Shown: positions 23,606 to 31,246, counted from the stretch's first letter. The stretch is 32,171 bases of DNA from Clostridia bacterium (GCA_017559995.1 JAFYPP010000008.1:1-32171); one strand, 5' to 3'. Translations and numbers: made by a program. Notes: generated by a model not told the origin, from the letters alone.

Positions 23606-23669
23606 GAAAAGTTTACATTCCTGCGATAAAATGCCAGTTGTAAAAGTATCCCTTTCCGGAGGTTTTTCT

Positions 23670-24524
23670 ATGAACAACTATTCTGTTTGCATTACTTCCG
23701 ACAGCACCTGCGATCTTTCGCCCGAGCTGCTGGAGCAGTACGGCATCGACACCCTGCCCCTGTACGCGGTACTGGGGGGCAAGGCTTATAAAGACGGCGT
23801 GGAGATCACGCCCGACGAGATCTACGCCTCGGTGAAGGCCACCGGCAAGATCGGCAGCACCGCCGCCATCAACGTGGATGAGTATCTGACCTTTTTCACC
23901 GAAAAGCGCAAGACCTGTGACGCGGTGATCCACTTCACCATCAGCAGCGAGATGTCCTCCTGCTACCAGAACGCCTGCATCGCCGCCGGCGAGGTGGGCG
24001 GCGTGTACGTCATGGACAGCCGCAACCTGTCCACCGGCATCGGTCTGCTGGTGCTGCGTGCCTGCGAGCTGGCCCGTCAGGGCATAGCCGCCGAGGTCAT
24101 CATGTCCGCCATCCGGGAAATGGCCGGCCGGGTAGACGCCACCTTCATCCCCGAAAATCTGGACTTCCTCAAGATGGGCGGCCGCTGCTCCGCCGCCGCT
24201 GCCCTCAGCGCCAGCCTGCTGCGCATCAAGCCCTGTATCCAGGTGCGGGACGGCCATATGGCGGTGGGCAAGAAGTACACCGGCAGTATGGGCAACGTGC
24301 TGATGAAGTACGTGTCTGACCGTCTGGGCGATCTGGAGACCGTGGACCTGTCCCGGGTGTTCATCACCCATTCGGGCATGAGCGATCCCACCCTGGTAGA
24401 CAAGGTAAAGGACGCCGTCCTGGCCATCGCCCCCTTCGAGGACGTGCAGGTGACCCGTGCCGGCTGCACGGTGTCCATGCACTGCGGCCCCAACACCCTG
24501 GGCGTGCTGTTCTGCAAAAAGTAA
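23670..24524 (+). CDS. DegV family fatty-acid-binding protein
   Basis: A 284-residue DegV/FakB-type protein: ITSDSTCDLS at the start, LPLYAVLGGKAYKDG, the substrate loop GKIGSTAAIN, ISSEMSSCYQNA, then the second domain with MDSRNLSTGIG and a C-terminal GPNTLGVLF. Members bind long-chain fatty acids and, as FakB, present them to the FakA kinase. A typical TSQP-type motif is here STAAIN. No fakA gene lies beside it. The CGGAGG ribosome site is 9 bases before ATG 23670. The longer upstream reading crosses the response regulator gene and is rejected. Confidence 0.93.
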   Translation: MNNYSVCITSDSTCDLSPELLEQYGIDTLPLYAVLGGKAYKDGVEITPDEIYASVKATGKIGSTAAINVDEYLTFFTEKRKTCDAVIHFTISSEMSSCYQNACIAAGEVGGVYVMDSRNLSTGIGLLVLRACELARQGIAAEVIMSAIREMAGRVDATFIPENLDFLKMGGRCSAAAALSASLLRIKPCIQVRDGHMAVGKKYTGSMGNVLMKYVSDRLGDLETVDLSRVFITHSGMSDPTLVDKVKDAVLAIAPFEDVQVTRAGCTVSMHCGPNTLGVLFCKK

Positions 24525-24528
24525 TGAA

Positions 24529-24561
24529 AAAAGACCCGCCGTTGGCGGGTCTTTTGTTTTT
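24529..24561. terminator. Bidirectional terminator between degV and MalY-like gene
   Basis: Stem AAAAGACCCGCC / GGCGGGTCTTTT with loop GTT and T-runs on both strands. Confidence 0.9.
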
Positions 24562-25769
24562 TAGTCCACGAAGACGTACTGCTTCATACGTTCAAAGGCT
24601 TCCTGCACCCGGGTGAGGGGCAGGGCCAGGTTGAGGCGCAGATGGGTCATGCCGTGGAAGCCGCGGCCGTCCTGCCACGCCACGCCCACGTCCCAGCCGG
24701 CCTTGAGGATCTGCTCGATGGTCTTGCCGTGAGCCTCCAGCCAGTCCTTGCAGTCGATGAACAGCATATAGGTGCCCTGGGGCTTGCAGAAGGTGACGCC
24801 GGGCAGATTCTTTTCAATGAAATCACAGGCGAAGTCCACGTTGCCGGCGATGACTTCGTTGAGCTCGTCGGTCCACACATGGCCCTCTTCGCTGAAGGCG
24901 CCGATGAGGGCGTACATGGACAGCACGTTCATGGAGTTGTAGTGGCTGAGGGATGCCTCCTTGTCGTGGCGGTCCCGGAGGGCCTTGTTGTAGATGATGT
25001 GGTAGCTGCCCACCAGACCGGCCAGGCTGAAGGTCTTGGAGGGGGCGTACATGGCCACGGTGCGCATTTTGGCGTCCTCGCTCACCGACTGGGTGGGGAT
25101 GTGCTTGTGACCGGGACGGATGATGTCGCTCCAGATCTCGTCGGAGATGACCATCACGTCGTGCTTGCGGTACAGTTCCATGGCCTGCTCGACCTCCCAG
25201 CGCTCCCACACGCGGCCGGTGGGGTTGTGGGGAGAGCACAGGATGGCGGCGTGGATCTTGTTTTCCACGATCTTCTTTTCCATATCGGCGAAGTCCATGC
25301 GCCAGACGCCGTTTTCGTCCAGCACCAGGTCGGAGTGGACGATGTCGTAGCCGTTGTTCTTCAGGCTGCCGGTGAAGCCCACATAGGTAGGCTTGTGGAT
25401 GAGCACCTTGTCACCCCGGGAGCACAGCACGTTGAGGGCGGTGACCACGCCGCCCAGCACGCCGTTTTCATAGCCGATGTGCTCGGGCAGAAGGCCCTCC
25501 ACGCCGTTGCGGCGGGCCTGCCAGTTGATGATGGCGTCGTAATATTCCTGACGGGGCATGAAGTAGCCGAAGGTGGGGTGGCTGATGCGCTCCACCATGG
25601 CCTGCTGGATGGCGGGCAGCGCGGGGAAGTTCATGTCGGCCACCCACATGGGGATGGCGTCAAAGCCCTCCTTGGGGCCGTCGGGACCCCAGCCGGTGGG
25701 GCCGATGTTGTCCACGGCGATGGCGTCCTTGCCCTTGCGGTCCAGAATGGAAGTGAAATCGTATTTCAT
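24561..25769 (-). CDS. MalY/PatB-family PLP enzyme (cystathionine beta-lyase type)
   Basis: A 402-residue fold-type I aminotransferase-class enzyme. MWVADMNFPALPAIQQAM near residue 40 and FGYF are MalY/PatB hallmarks. SPHNPTGRVW, SDEIWSDI and the PLP lysine Lys245 in APSKTFSLAGL follow, and a C-terminal Arg in HLRLNLALP binds the carboxylate. Members split cystathionine or cysteine to give homocysteine, sulfide and pyruvate; some act as regulators. The ATG at 25769 is preceded by AAGGACGG; the earlier in-frame ATG has no ribosome site. Its promoter lies in the gap before it, at the 3' end of the EamA gene. Confidence 0.92.
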   Translation of the reverse strand: MKYDFTSILDRKGKDAIAVDNIGPTGWGPDGPKEGFDAIPMWVADMNFPALPAIQQAMVERISHPTFGYFMPRQEYYDAIINWQARRNGVEGLLPEHIGYENGVLGGVVTALNVLCSRGDKVLIHKPTYVGFTGSLKNNGYDIVHSDLVLDENGVWRMDFADMEKKIVENKIHAAILCSPHNPTGRVWERWEVEQAMELYRKHDVMVISDEIWSDIIRPGHKHIPTQSVSEDAKMRTVAMYAPSKTFSLAGLVGSYHIIYNKALRDRHDKEASLSHYNSMNVLSMYALIGAFSEEGHVWTDELNEVIAGNVDFACDFIEKNLPGVTFCKPQGTYMLFIDCKDWLEAHGKTIEQILKAGWDVGVAWQDGRGFHGMTHLRLNLALPLTRVQEAFERMKQYVFVD

Positions 25770-25806
25770 GGCGGTTCCCGTCCTTTTTTGTAATTTGGTT
25801 GACAAT

Positions 25807-25835
25807 ATGATAACAGATTTTGGCGGAATATGCAA
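25807..25835 (-). promoter_or_regulatory. Promoter for the MalY-like gene
   Basis: TTGCAT (25830-25835), 17 bases, TATCAT (25807-25812) preceded by TGT, on the minus strand, directly after the EamA stop codon. Confidence 0.65.
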
Positions 25836-25838
25836 ATA

Positions 25839-26711
25839 TCAGCTGTCTGTGGAAGCCAGCCAGGTACCGGTGGCCATGATCACCAACGCCAGAAAGAAGG
25901 TCCGGCCGGGAATCTGGCGGAAGATCAGCAGTGACAGGCCTGCGCCGACAAAGGGTGCCACGGCGTAATACAGGCTGGTTTTGGCGGCGCCCAGATAGCG
26001 CTGGGCGTGGATGTAAAAGAAAATGCTCAGACCGTAGGCTACGAAGCCCAGGCACAGCGCTCCCAGCAGCGGCAGCAGAGCGGGCAAACCTTCCCCCCAG
26101 GCAAGGGCGATGACCAGCGCACCCAAACCGGAGCCGAAGCCCTTGATCACCACGATCTGCAGGGGATCTTTGTCCGAAAGGCTGCGGGTGCAGTTGTTTT
26201 CCAGACCCCAGCAGCAGCAGGCCAGCAGGACGAACACCGAACCCAGCGAAAACCGTAGGCTGTCGGTGCCCTCCAGCGACAGGATGATGCTGGACAGGGT
26301 CACCAAACCGATGGCCCACCACATCCGGCGGGAGATTTTCTCCCGAAACAGTATCAGGGCGATACAGGCGGTTGCCACGATCTCAAAATTGTTCAGCAGG
26401 GATGCGTTGGCGGCGGCCGTTTTGGTCAGGCCGATCATCAGAAAGATGGGCGCCGCGATGTCCAGCACCACCATAGCCACCGTAAAGGGCAGTTCTTTGC
26501 GGGTCAGCGGCGCTTCATCGGACACTTTGCCGGCAGCCTTTTGACAGATGCGCAGCAGCAGCATACCGGTGCCCGCACCCAGATAAAGCAGGGCTGCCAT
26601 CATTTTGGCGGGAACGGTTTCCAACAACAGTTTGGACACCGGGGCGTTGAGGGCGTAAAGCGCCGCCGCCAGCAAAGCAAAAAAGACGGCACGGGTGTGT
26701 TTGGTTTTCAT
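25839..26711 (-). CDS. EamA (DMT superfamily) permease
   Basis: A 290-residue protein with ten hydrophobic helices in two five-helix EamA repeats; LYALNAPVSKLLLE in helix 1 and GTWLAS at the end are typical. Such permeases export amino acids, purines or other small metabolites, and the cargo is not predictable. AGGAGA lies 5 bases before the ATG. I find no promoter of its own in the 54 bases between it and nifU, which contain the nifU terminator, so it may depend on read-through. The following MalY-like enzyme might link it to sulfur amino acids, a weak inference. Confidence 0.9.
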   Translation of the reverse strand: MKTKHTRAVFFALLAAALYALNAPVSKLLLETVPAKMMAALLYLGAGTGMLLLRICQKAAGKVSDEAPLTRKELPFTVAMVVLDIAAPIFLMIGLTKTAAANASLLNNFEIVATACIALILFREKISRRMWWAIGLVTLSSIILSLEGTDSLRFSLGSVFVLLACCCWGLENNCTRSLSDKDPLQIVVIKGFGSGLGALVIALAWGEGLPALLPLLGALCLGFVAYGLSIFFYIHAQRYLGAAKTSLYYAVAPFVGAGLSLLIFRQIPGRTFFLALVIMATGTWLASTDS

Positions 26712-26730
26712 AGCTTCTCCTGTAATGCAA

Positions 26731-26757
26731 GAAAAACGCCCCGAAAGGGGGCGTTTA
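26731..26757 (-). terminator. Terminator after nifU
   Basis: Minus-strand stem ACGCCCC / GGGGCGT with a 5-base loop and a TTTTT tail, 9 bases after the nifU stop. Confidence 0.85.
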
Positions 26758-26765
26758 TTTCCTGT

Positions 26766-27221
26766 TTATTCTTCCTCTTCCTCGCCGTGGCCGTGGTCGT
26801 GATGGCAGTCGGTGCACTCGCCGGAGCAGCCCACGATGGGTTCGGGATCGATGCCCTGACGCTTGTAGTAGTCCACCAGAGCGGCGCGGATGGCTTCCTC
26901 AGCCAGCACGGAGCAGTGGACCTTGACAGCGGGCAGGCCGTCCAGAGCTTCCATAACGGCCTTGTTGGTGAGCTGCAGGGCCTCCTGCACGGTCTTGCCC
27001 TTCACCAGCTCGGTGGCCATGGAGGAAGTGGCGACGGCGGCGCCGCAGCCAAAGGTCTGGAACTTGCAGTCCACGATGACATCGTTTTCGATCTTCATCA
27101 TCATCTTCATGATGTCGCCGCACTTCTGGTTGCCCACCATGCCCACGGCGTTGGCATCCTCCATCTCACCCACGTTACGGGGATGAGCGAAATGATCCAT
27201 AACTTTCTTGGAATAATTCAT
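26766..27221 (-). CDS. nifU: NifU/IscU-type iron-sulfur cluster scaffold with Cys/His-rich tail
   Basis: A 151-residue scaffold on which [2Fe-2S] or [4Fe-4S] clusters are built before transfer. The three cluster cysteines are Cys34 (KCGD), Cys59 (FGCGAA) and Cys103 (VHCSVLAEEAI), with NVGEMEDANAVG at the start. After the usual end, residues 131-151 add CSGECTDC, HHDHGHG and five Glu: three Cys, four His and an acidic end, likely to bind metal. AGAGGAG is 9 bases before the ATG. It starts 14 bases after nifS, so the two are one operon. Confidence 0.95.
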   Translation of the reverse strand: MNYSKKVMDHFAHPRNVGEMEDANAVGMVGNQKCGDIMKMMMKIENDVIVDCKFQTFGCGAAVATSSMATELVKGKTVQEALQLTNKAVMEALDGLPAVKVHCSVLAEEAIRAALVDYYKRQGIDPEPIVGCSGECTDCHHDHGHGEEEEE

Positions 27222-27235
27222 TTATCTTTCTCCTC

Positions 27236-28402
27236 TCAGTCGTGCCAGATGGGAGACATGGCACGCAGGGTCTTTACAACTTGTTCCAGACGCTCCAGGA
27301 TGTAGTCCACATCCTCTTCGGTGTTCTGCATACCCAGGGTCAGACGCAGGCTGCCGTGGGAGATCTCGTGGCTCAGGCCGATGCCCAGCAGCACGTGGCT
27401 GGGATCCAGAGAGCCGGTGGAGCAGGCGCTGCCGGTGGAGGCGCAGATGCCGTTGAAGTCCAGCATGAGCACCAGGCTTTCGCCCTCGATGGCGTTGATG
27501 CAGAAGGAGCAGGTGCCGGGCAGGCGCTGCTCGGGATGGCCGGTGAGGATGGTCTGGGGGAACTTGAGCACGCCGTCGATGAGCTTGCGGGACAGCTTGC
27601 CCACATAGGCGGCTTCCTCTTCCATGGTCTCACGCTTGATGCGGGCGGCCTCGCCCAGACCAACGATGGAGGCCACGTTCTCGGTGCCGGCACGGCGGCC
27701 CTTTTCCTGACCGCCGCCGGTGATGACGGGGTTCAGCAGGATGCCCTTGCGGATGTAGATGGCGCCCACACCCTTGGGGGCGTTGATCTTGTGGCCGGAA
27801 ATGGACAGGATGTCGATGTTCATGGCCTTGACGTCCACGGGCACGTGGCCGTAAGCCTGGACGGCGTCGGTGTGGAAGATGACGCCCTTTTCCTTACACA
27901 GCTTGCCGATCTCGGCGATGGGGTTGACGGTGCCGATCTCGTTGTTGGCGAACATGATGCTCACCAGCGCGGTGTCGGGGCGGATGGCCTGTTCCAGCAC
28001 ATCCAGCTCCACCATGCCGTGCTTGTCCACGGGCAGGTAGGTGACCTCGAAGCCTTCCTTCTCCAGCGCCTGGGCGGTGTGCAGAATGGCGTGGTGCTCG
28101 ATCTTGGTGGTGATCAGGTGCTTCTTGCCCTTATTCTGCTTGGAGTGCATCCAGCCGCGCAGGGCCATGTTGTCGGACTCACTGCCGCAGCCGGTGAAAT
28201 AGATCTCGCCGGGGTCGGCGTTCATCAGCAGGGCCACCTGACGGCGGGCCTCTTCCATAGCGTCACGGCTGGAGCTGCCCAGAGAATACAGGGTGCTGGC
28301 GTTGCCGTACTCGGTGGTGAGGAAGGGCATCATTTTTTCCAGAACGCGGGGATCAATGGGGGTAGTCGCCGCGTTATCAGCATATACGAAACGGTCTTCC
28401 AT
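27236..28402 (-). CDS. nifS: Cysteine desulfurase
   Basis: A 388-residue PLP enzyme that takes sulfur from cysteine, leaving alanine, and passes persulfide to the scaffold encoded next. ADNAATTPIDP at the start, IEHHAIL (His103/His104), HTDAVQA (Asp179 region) and the Schiff-base Lys205 in SGHKINAPKG are present. The persulfide Cys327 lies in STGSACSTGSLDPSHVL, the NifS-type loop. Length is typical. The AAAGGAG site is about 12 bases before the ATG, a long spacing. No iscR-like gene precedes it, but a palindrome sits in its promoter. Confidence 0.96.
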   Translation of the reverse strand: MEDRFVYADNAATTPIDPRVLEKMMPFLTTEYGNASTLYSLGSSSRDAMEEARRQVALLMNADPGEIYFTGCGSESDNMALRGWMHSKQNKGKKHLITTKIEHHAILHTAQALEKEGFEVTYLPVDKHGMVELDVLEQAIRPDTALVSIMFANNEIGTVNPIAEIGKLCKEKGVIFHTDAVQAYGHVPVDVKAMNIDILSISGHKINAPKGVGAIYIRKGILLNPVITGGGQEKGRRAGTENVASIVGLGEAARIKRETMEEEAAYVGKLSRKLIDGVLKFPQTILTGHPEQRLPGTCSFCINAIEGESLVLMLDFNGICASTGSACSTGSLDPSHVLLGIGLSHEISHGSLRLTLGMQNTEEDVDYILERLEQVVKTLRAMSPIWHD

Positions 28403-28459
28403 AGGGGGATTTATCTCCTTTCAACGGGCAAAATGCCCACGAACAGTCTTTTCGCAATT

Positions 28460-28484
28460 AATATACACCTCTTTGGTGCATATT
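28460..28484. promoter_or_regulatory. Palindrome in the nifS promoter, candidate Rrf2-type operator
   Basis: AATATACACC (28460-28469) and GGTGCATATT (28475-28484) form 10-base arms with one mismatch and a 5-base spacer. It covers the spacer and -10 of the promoter, so a bound protein would repress. An IscR/Rrf2-type regulator is a guess based on the operon. Confidence 0.55.
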
Positions 28485-28488
28485 ACAA
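28460..28488 (-). promoter_or_regulatory. Promoter for the nifS-nifU operon
   Basis: TTGTAA (28483-28488), 17 bases, TATATT (28460-28465) on the minus strand. The leader (about 50 bases) contains a small stem GGGCA-AAA-TGCCC. Confidence 0.65.
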
Positions 28489-28510
28489 CCCCCTGAACAG
28501 AAAAATTTGC

Positions 28511-28542
28511 AAAAAAGCGCCCGCCGTCAGTTGACGGCGGAC
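28511..28542 (-). terminator. Terminator overlapping the end of the lipoprotein coding region
   Basis: Minus-strand stem GTCCGCCGTCA / TGACGGCGGGC (one T-G pair) followed by GCTTTTTT. The last four codons and the stop TGA (28527-28529) form part of the stem. Confidence 0.8.
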
Positions 28543-29441
28543 GTGTTATCAATGAGGTATAACCAGAAAGGAGACTCGGCCGGTCCCAGCACAGTGATGC
28601 AGCCGTAATCCAGACTGCCGGTGTAACTGCCCTCCAAGCGGGTCATTTCGCCGGTGGCAAGATCGTGAACTGCCACTTGGGACTGTGTGCTCAAAAGGAT
28701 CTCGGCAAGCCGCCGCTCCCGGGCCAGGTCAAGGCTGTAATTCTGCCCGTTGTGGGGCGTATCCTGTTCAGTCTGCCAGCGGAAAATATTGGCCAACAGA
28801 CCGGGAACACCGGCCAAAGGAAGAGGCACCTCTCCCTCAACCGTCCGGTCATCGGGCAGCACGTCCAGAACGCCGGTGACGCTGCTGTACTCACAGGTGT
28901 ACCCTTTTCCGTCGGACAGGAAATGCATGGTCATGTAAATACCCTTGTCCTCCTGCCGCCACCAGATCAGTCTGCTCACTCTGCCGTCGGGATGTTCGGC
29001 GGCTACCTGTTCCAGCTGCAGAATGGGATCAGCACCGTCGGTGGGTTCGCCGTTGGTGAGGTAAAAGACCCACGTGCTGTTCTTCCCGTCTTTTTCACTC
29101 TGCGCCAGCACCATTCCCAGCTGCGCGGTATCGGCATAGGTGCCGTCCACCGCCCGGATCCCGCCGGTGGGCAGATCATAGAGCCAACAGCCAGTGGCAT
29201 ACATGGCCGCCCAGCCGACGCTTTGGGGTTGGTATTCGCGCACCGAATAGGTCAGGCGCAGCTCGCTGTCCGCTTCAAGGTTTTCCGCAGCCCAAGCGCG
29301 GATGTTCTCCAGCACAGGCTGCTGCTGTTCCTCGGTAAGCGGTTCTGTAAATTGCTGTTTCTCCCCACCGGCGGCACATCCGGCAGCCAGCAGCATACAG
29401 CATAGGGACAGGATCAGAAGTGTTCTCATCCATTTGGTCAC
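28527..29441 (-). CDS. Putative lipoprotein of unknown function
   Basis: A 304-residue exported lipoprotein. It starts VTKWMRTLLILSLCCMLLAAGC (two halves: charged start, then lipobox LAAGC with Cys22), so it is anchored outside the membrane. A GTG at 29441 is chosen because AAAGGAGGAG lies 5 bases upstream; the in-frame ATG four codons later would have too long a spacing. The mature part is mixed alpha/beta with SWVFYLTNGEPTDG-like and YTGSLDYGCITV strands; I recognise no family. A consensus promoter precedes it, and its terminator overlaps the stop. Nothing nearby hints at a role. Confidence 0.75.
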   Translation of the reverse strand: MTKWMRTLLILSLCCMLLAAGCAAGGEKQQFTEPLTEEQQQPVLENIRAWAAENLEADSELRLTYSVREYQPQSVGWAAMYATGCWLYDLPTGGIRAVDGTYADTAQLGMVLAQSEKDGKNSTWVFYLTNGEPTDGADPILQLEQVAAEHPDGRVSRLIWWRQEDKGIYMTMHFLSDGKGYTCEYSSVTGVLDVLPDDRTVEGEVPLPLAGVPGLLANIFRWQTEQDTPHNGQNYSLDLARERRLAEILLSTQSQVAVHDLATGEMTRLEGSYTGSLDYGCITVLGPAESPFWLYLIDNTSAVN

Positions 29442-29520
29442 GGTTGCTCCTCCTTTCAGAACAGTTCCCTGCTTTCGTCGATATCCTCCTGTGTCAATTT
29501 GTTTTGTTTTCTTTATTTTA

Positions 29521-29549
29521 ATTCTATAGAAGCTAATAGTCCCTGTCAA
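29521..29549 (-). promoter_or_regulatory. Promoter for the 28527-29441 lipoprotein gene
   Basis: Consensus TTGACA (29544-29549), 17 bases, TAGAAT (29521-29526) on the minus strand. Confidence 0.75.
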
Positions 29550-29557
29550 GGTTTTCC

Positions 29558-29586
29558 TTTACCGCCGCTGCAAAACGTGATATACT
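29558..29586 (+). promoter_or_regulatory. Promoter for the SGNH hydrolase gene
   Basis: TTTACC (29558-29563), 17 bases, TATACT (29581-29586) preceded by TGA. The leader would be only about 15 bases, just enough for the ribosome site. Confidence 0.65.
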
Positions 29587-29608
29587 TTCCTGCAAAGGAG
29601 TGACGACC

Positions 29609-30268
29609 GTGACCATTTTATTTATCGGAAACAGCTATACCTATTATAACGATATGCCCTCCCTGTTCAGCCGTCTGTGCGGCTGCAACGGAATGCAGCA
29701 CCGGGTGCTTTCGGTGACGAAAGGCGGCCGCAAGCTGCACGAAAACCTGGACCCCGCCGACGAGACTACCGTGGAACTGGAGGCCGTTCTGCGGGAGAAC
29801 ACCTTTGACATCTGCGTTCTGCAGGAGCACAGTGTGCTGCCCATCACCGACTACGACCGGTTTTCCGCCAGCGTGAAGGCCATGATGGAAAAGGTGGGCG
29901 CAAGCCGCTATTCCCTCTACCAGACCTGGGGCCGCAAGGCGGGCGCCAAGTTCCTTCGGGACGAGGGGCTGGACACCCGTACCATGGCCATCCAGCTGCG
30001 GGACGCCTATACCAAGGCGGCCGAGACCTACGGCACCGACCGGGCGCCGGTGGGCCTGTGCTTCCTGGAGATCTATGAGAATCACCCGGATATCGACCTG
30101 TACGATCCCGACCTGACCCATCCCTCCTACGCCGGCAGCTGCCTGTCGGCCATGACCCACTTCCGCACCCTGTTCGGCGAGATGCCTGCCGATCTGTCCT
30201 GCTTCGACCTGCCGGACGAGACCAAGGCAGTCTTTACCCGGGTGCTGCGGGCGGTCTGTGGAGACTGA
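29609..30268 (+). CDS. SGNH/GDSL-like hydrolase
   Basis: A 219-residue cytosolic protein of the SGNH fold: block I FIGNSYTYYN with Ser9, CVLQEHSVLP as the block III/IV region, and a C-terminal DPDLTHPSYAG giving the Asp-x-x-His pair of block V. The Gly-Asn-Ser-Tyr start replaces the classic GDS. Such enzymes are usually esterases or deacetylases on sugars. GTG 29609 is chosen because AAAGGAG ends 8 bases before it; the GTG at 29600 overlaps that site. Single gene with its own promoter and terminator. Confidence 0.8.
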   Translation: MTILFIGNSYTYYNDMPSLFSRLCGCNGMQHRVLSVTKGGRKLHENLDPADETTVELEAVLRENTFDICVLQEHSVLPITDYDRFSASVKAMMEKVGASRYSLYQTWGRKAGAKFLRDEGLDTRTMAIQLRDAYTKAAETYGTDRAPVGLCFLEIYENHPDIDLYDPDLTHPSYAGSCLSAMTHFRTLFGEMPADLSCFDLPDETKAVFTRVLRAVCGD

Positions 30269-30281
30269 TCCAACGCAGCAA

Positions 30282-30315
30282 AAAAGCACGTCGCAAGACG
30301 TGCTTTTCTTTTTTA
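30282..30315. terminator. Bidirectional terminator between hydrolase and membrane XRE genes
   Basis: Stem AAAAGCACGTC / GACGTGCTTTT with loop GCAA and T-runs on both strands. Confidence 0.9.
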
Positions 30316-30654
30316 CTGTACGCCCCGCAGCAGATCGCCGGGATCCACGCCGTAGAGCTTTGCCAGCGCCAGCAGGTTGGAGGTGGAGGGTTCGGCGGCG
30401 CCGGTCTCCCACTTGCTCACCGCCTGCCGGGAGACCCCCAGAGCCTCGGCCACATATTCCTGGGTCATGCCGCAGCGCTGGCGGTGATCCTTGAGCGCCT
30501 CGCCCAGAGAGCGGCGGATGGTCTCCTGTTCGGGAGTGGTCTTGCGCTCGTTGAGATATTTCAAAAGGGCTTTCACCAGCAGGACGACGATGAGGATACG
30601 CACGCCCCATGTGACCAGCAGGATAACGGGAAAAAACAATCCCACAATACTCAT
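30313..30654 (-). CDS. XRE-type helix-turn-helix protein with an N-terminal membrane helix
   Basis: A 113-residue protein. Residues about 4-33 are strongly hydrophobic (GLFFPVILLVTWGV, ILIVVLLVKALL), enough for one membrane helix or a tight pair. After a charged linker comes a Cro/C1 domain (about 48-110): CGMTQEYVAEALGVSRQAVS then KWETGAAEPS. Most membrane-bound XRE proteins carry the HTH first and the helix last; here the order is reversed. AAGGAGGT is 8 bases before the ATG. It follows rnhA on the same strand, but has its own extended -10 with a repeat cluster upstream. Targets unknown. Confidence 0.85.
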   Translation of the reverse strand: MSIVGLFFPVILLVTWGVRILIVVLLVKALLKYLNERKTTPEQETIRRSLGEALKDHRQRCGMTQEYVAEALGVSRQAVSKWETGAAEPSTSNLLALAKLYGVDPGDLLRGVQ

Positions 30655-30677
30655 AGAAACGACCTCCTTCTGCGGAG

Positions 30678-30686
30678 ATTATAGCA
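30678..30686 (-). promoter_or_regulatory. Extended -10 promoter for the membrane XRE gene
   Basis: Minus-strand TGC-TATAAT (30678-30686). The -35 position is not conserved and is occupied by the GTTGC/GCAAC cluster, which fits activator- or repressor-controlled expression. Confidence 0.6.
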
Positions 30687-30696
30687 AAAACGCCCG

Positions 30697-30732
30697 GTTG
30701 CGGCCAGCAACTTGCGCGCAACTTTGGGTTGC
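30697..30732. promoter_or_regulatory. Cluster of four GTTGC/GCAAC half-sites upstream of the membrane XRE gene
   Basis: GTTGC 30697-30701, GCAAC 30707-30711, GCAAC 30718-30722 and GTTGC 30728-30732: a pair facing inward with N5, then a pair facing outward with N5, centres 21 bases (two helical turns) apart. Candidate operator, possibly for autoregulation. Confidence 0.45.
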
Positions 30733-30739
30733 GGCGGGT

Positions 30740-31177
30740 CTACTTATGCTTTTGGGTCTGTGCCACGGCCAGCTCGTCGCAGCGGTTGTTGTAGGGGTTG
30801 TCGGCGTGGCCCTTCACCCACACGAAGGTGACCTGATGGCGGGTGAGCTGGGCGTCCAGGGCCTCCCACAGATCCTGGTTGAGGACGGGGGATTTGTCGG
30901 CCTTTTTCCAGCCCCGCTTTTTCCAGTTCTCCAGCCACTTCTGGTTGATGGCGTTCACCAGATACTGGCTGTCGGTATACAGGGTCACCTGACAGGGCTC
31001 CTTGAGGGCTTCCAGCGCCCGAATGGCGCCGGTGAGTTCCATTTTATTGTTGGTGGTGTGGCGGTCGCCGCCGGACATCTCTTTTTCCAGACCTTTATAC
31101 ATCAAAATGGCGCCCCAGCCGCCGGGGCCGGGATTGCCGCTGCAGCTGCCGTCAGTGTAAATATCTACCAATTTCAT
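30740..31177 (-). CDS. rnhA: Ribonuclease HI
   Basis: A 145-residue RNase HI that cuts the RNA strand of RNA-DNA hybrids during replication and repair. The catalytic residues align with E. coli within one position: Asp9 in [11 protein letters not shown], Glu47 in KMELTGAI, Asp69 in YTDSQYLVN, His124 in [10 protein letters not shown] and Asp134 in RCDELA. The basic handle region [14 protein letters not shown] (about 82-92) is present. ATG 31177 has AAGGAGG 6 bases upstream; the longer reading runs antisense through the LysE gene and is rejected. No terminator follows, so some transcripts may continue into the XRE gene. Confidence 0.96.
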   Translation of the reverse strand: MKLVDIYTDGSCSGNPGPGGWGAILMYKGLEKEMSGGDRHTTNNKMELTGAIRALEALKEPCQVTLYTDSQYLVNAINQKWLENWKKRGWKKADKSPVLNQDLWEALDAQLTRHQVTFVWVKGHADNPYNNRCDELAVAQTQKHK

Positions 31178-31178
31178 A

Positions 31179-31207
31179 TTGTGCCTCCTTGGGTTCTGTG
31201 GTATTAT
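31179..31207 (+). promoter_or_regulatory. Promoter for the LysE/ArgO exporter gene
   Basis: TTGTGC (31179-31184), 17 bases, TATTAT (31202-31207) preceded by TGG. It overlaps the divergent rnhA promoter. Confidence 0.55.
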
Positions 31208-31234
31208 CATAGCAGAAATCAAAACTTGCGTAAA
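31206..31234 (-). promoter_or_regulatory. Promoter for rnhA
   Basis: Minus-strand TTTACG (31229-31234), 17 bases, TATGAT (31206-31211) preceded by TGC. Confidence 0.6.
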
Positions 31235-31246
31235 GAGGTATCTGCC

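Noticed and set aside
22656..23669. Long N-terminal extension of the DegV protein
   Set aside because: It runs antisense through the response regulator gene; ATG 23670 has its own ribosome site and the family N-terminus.
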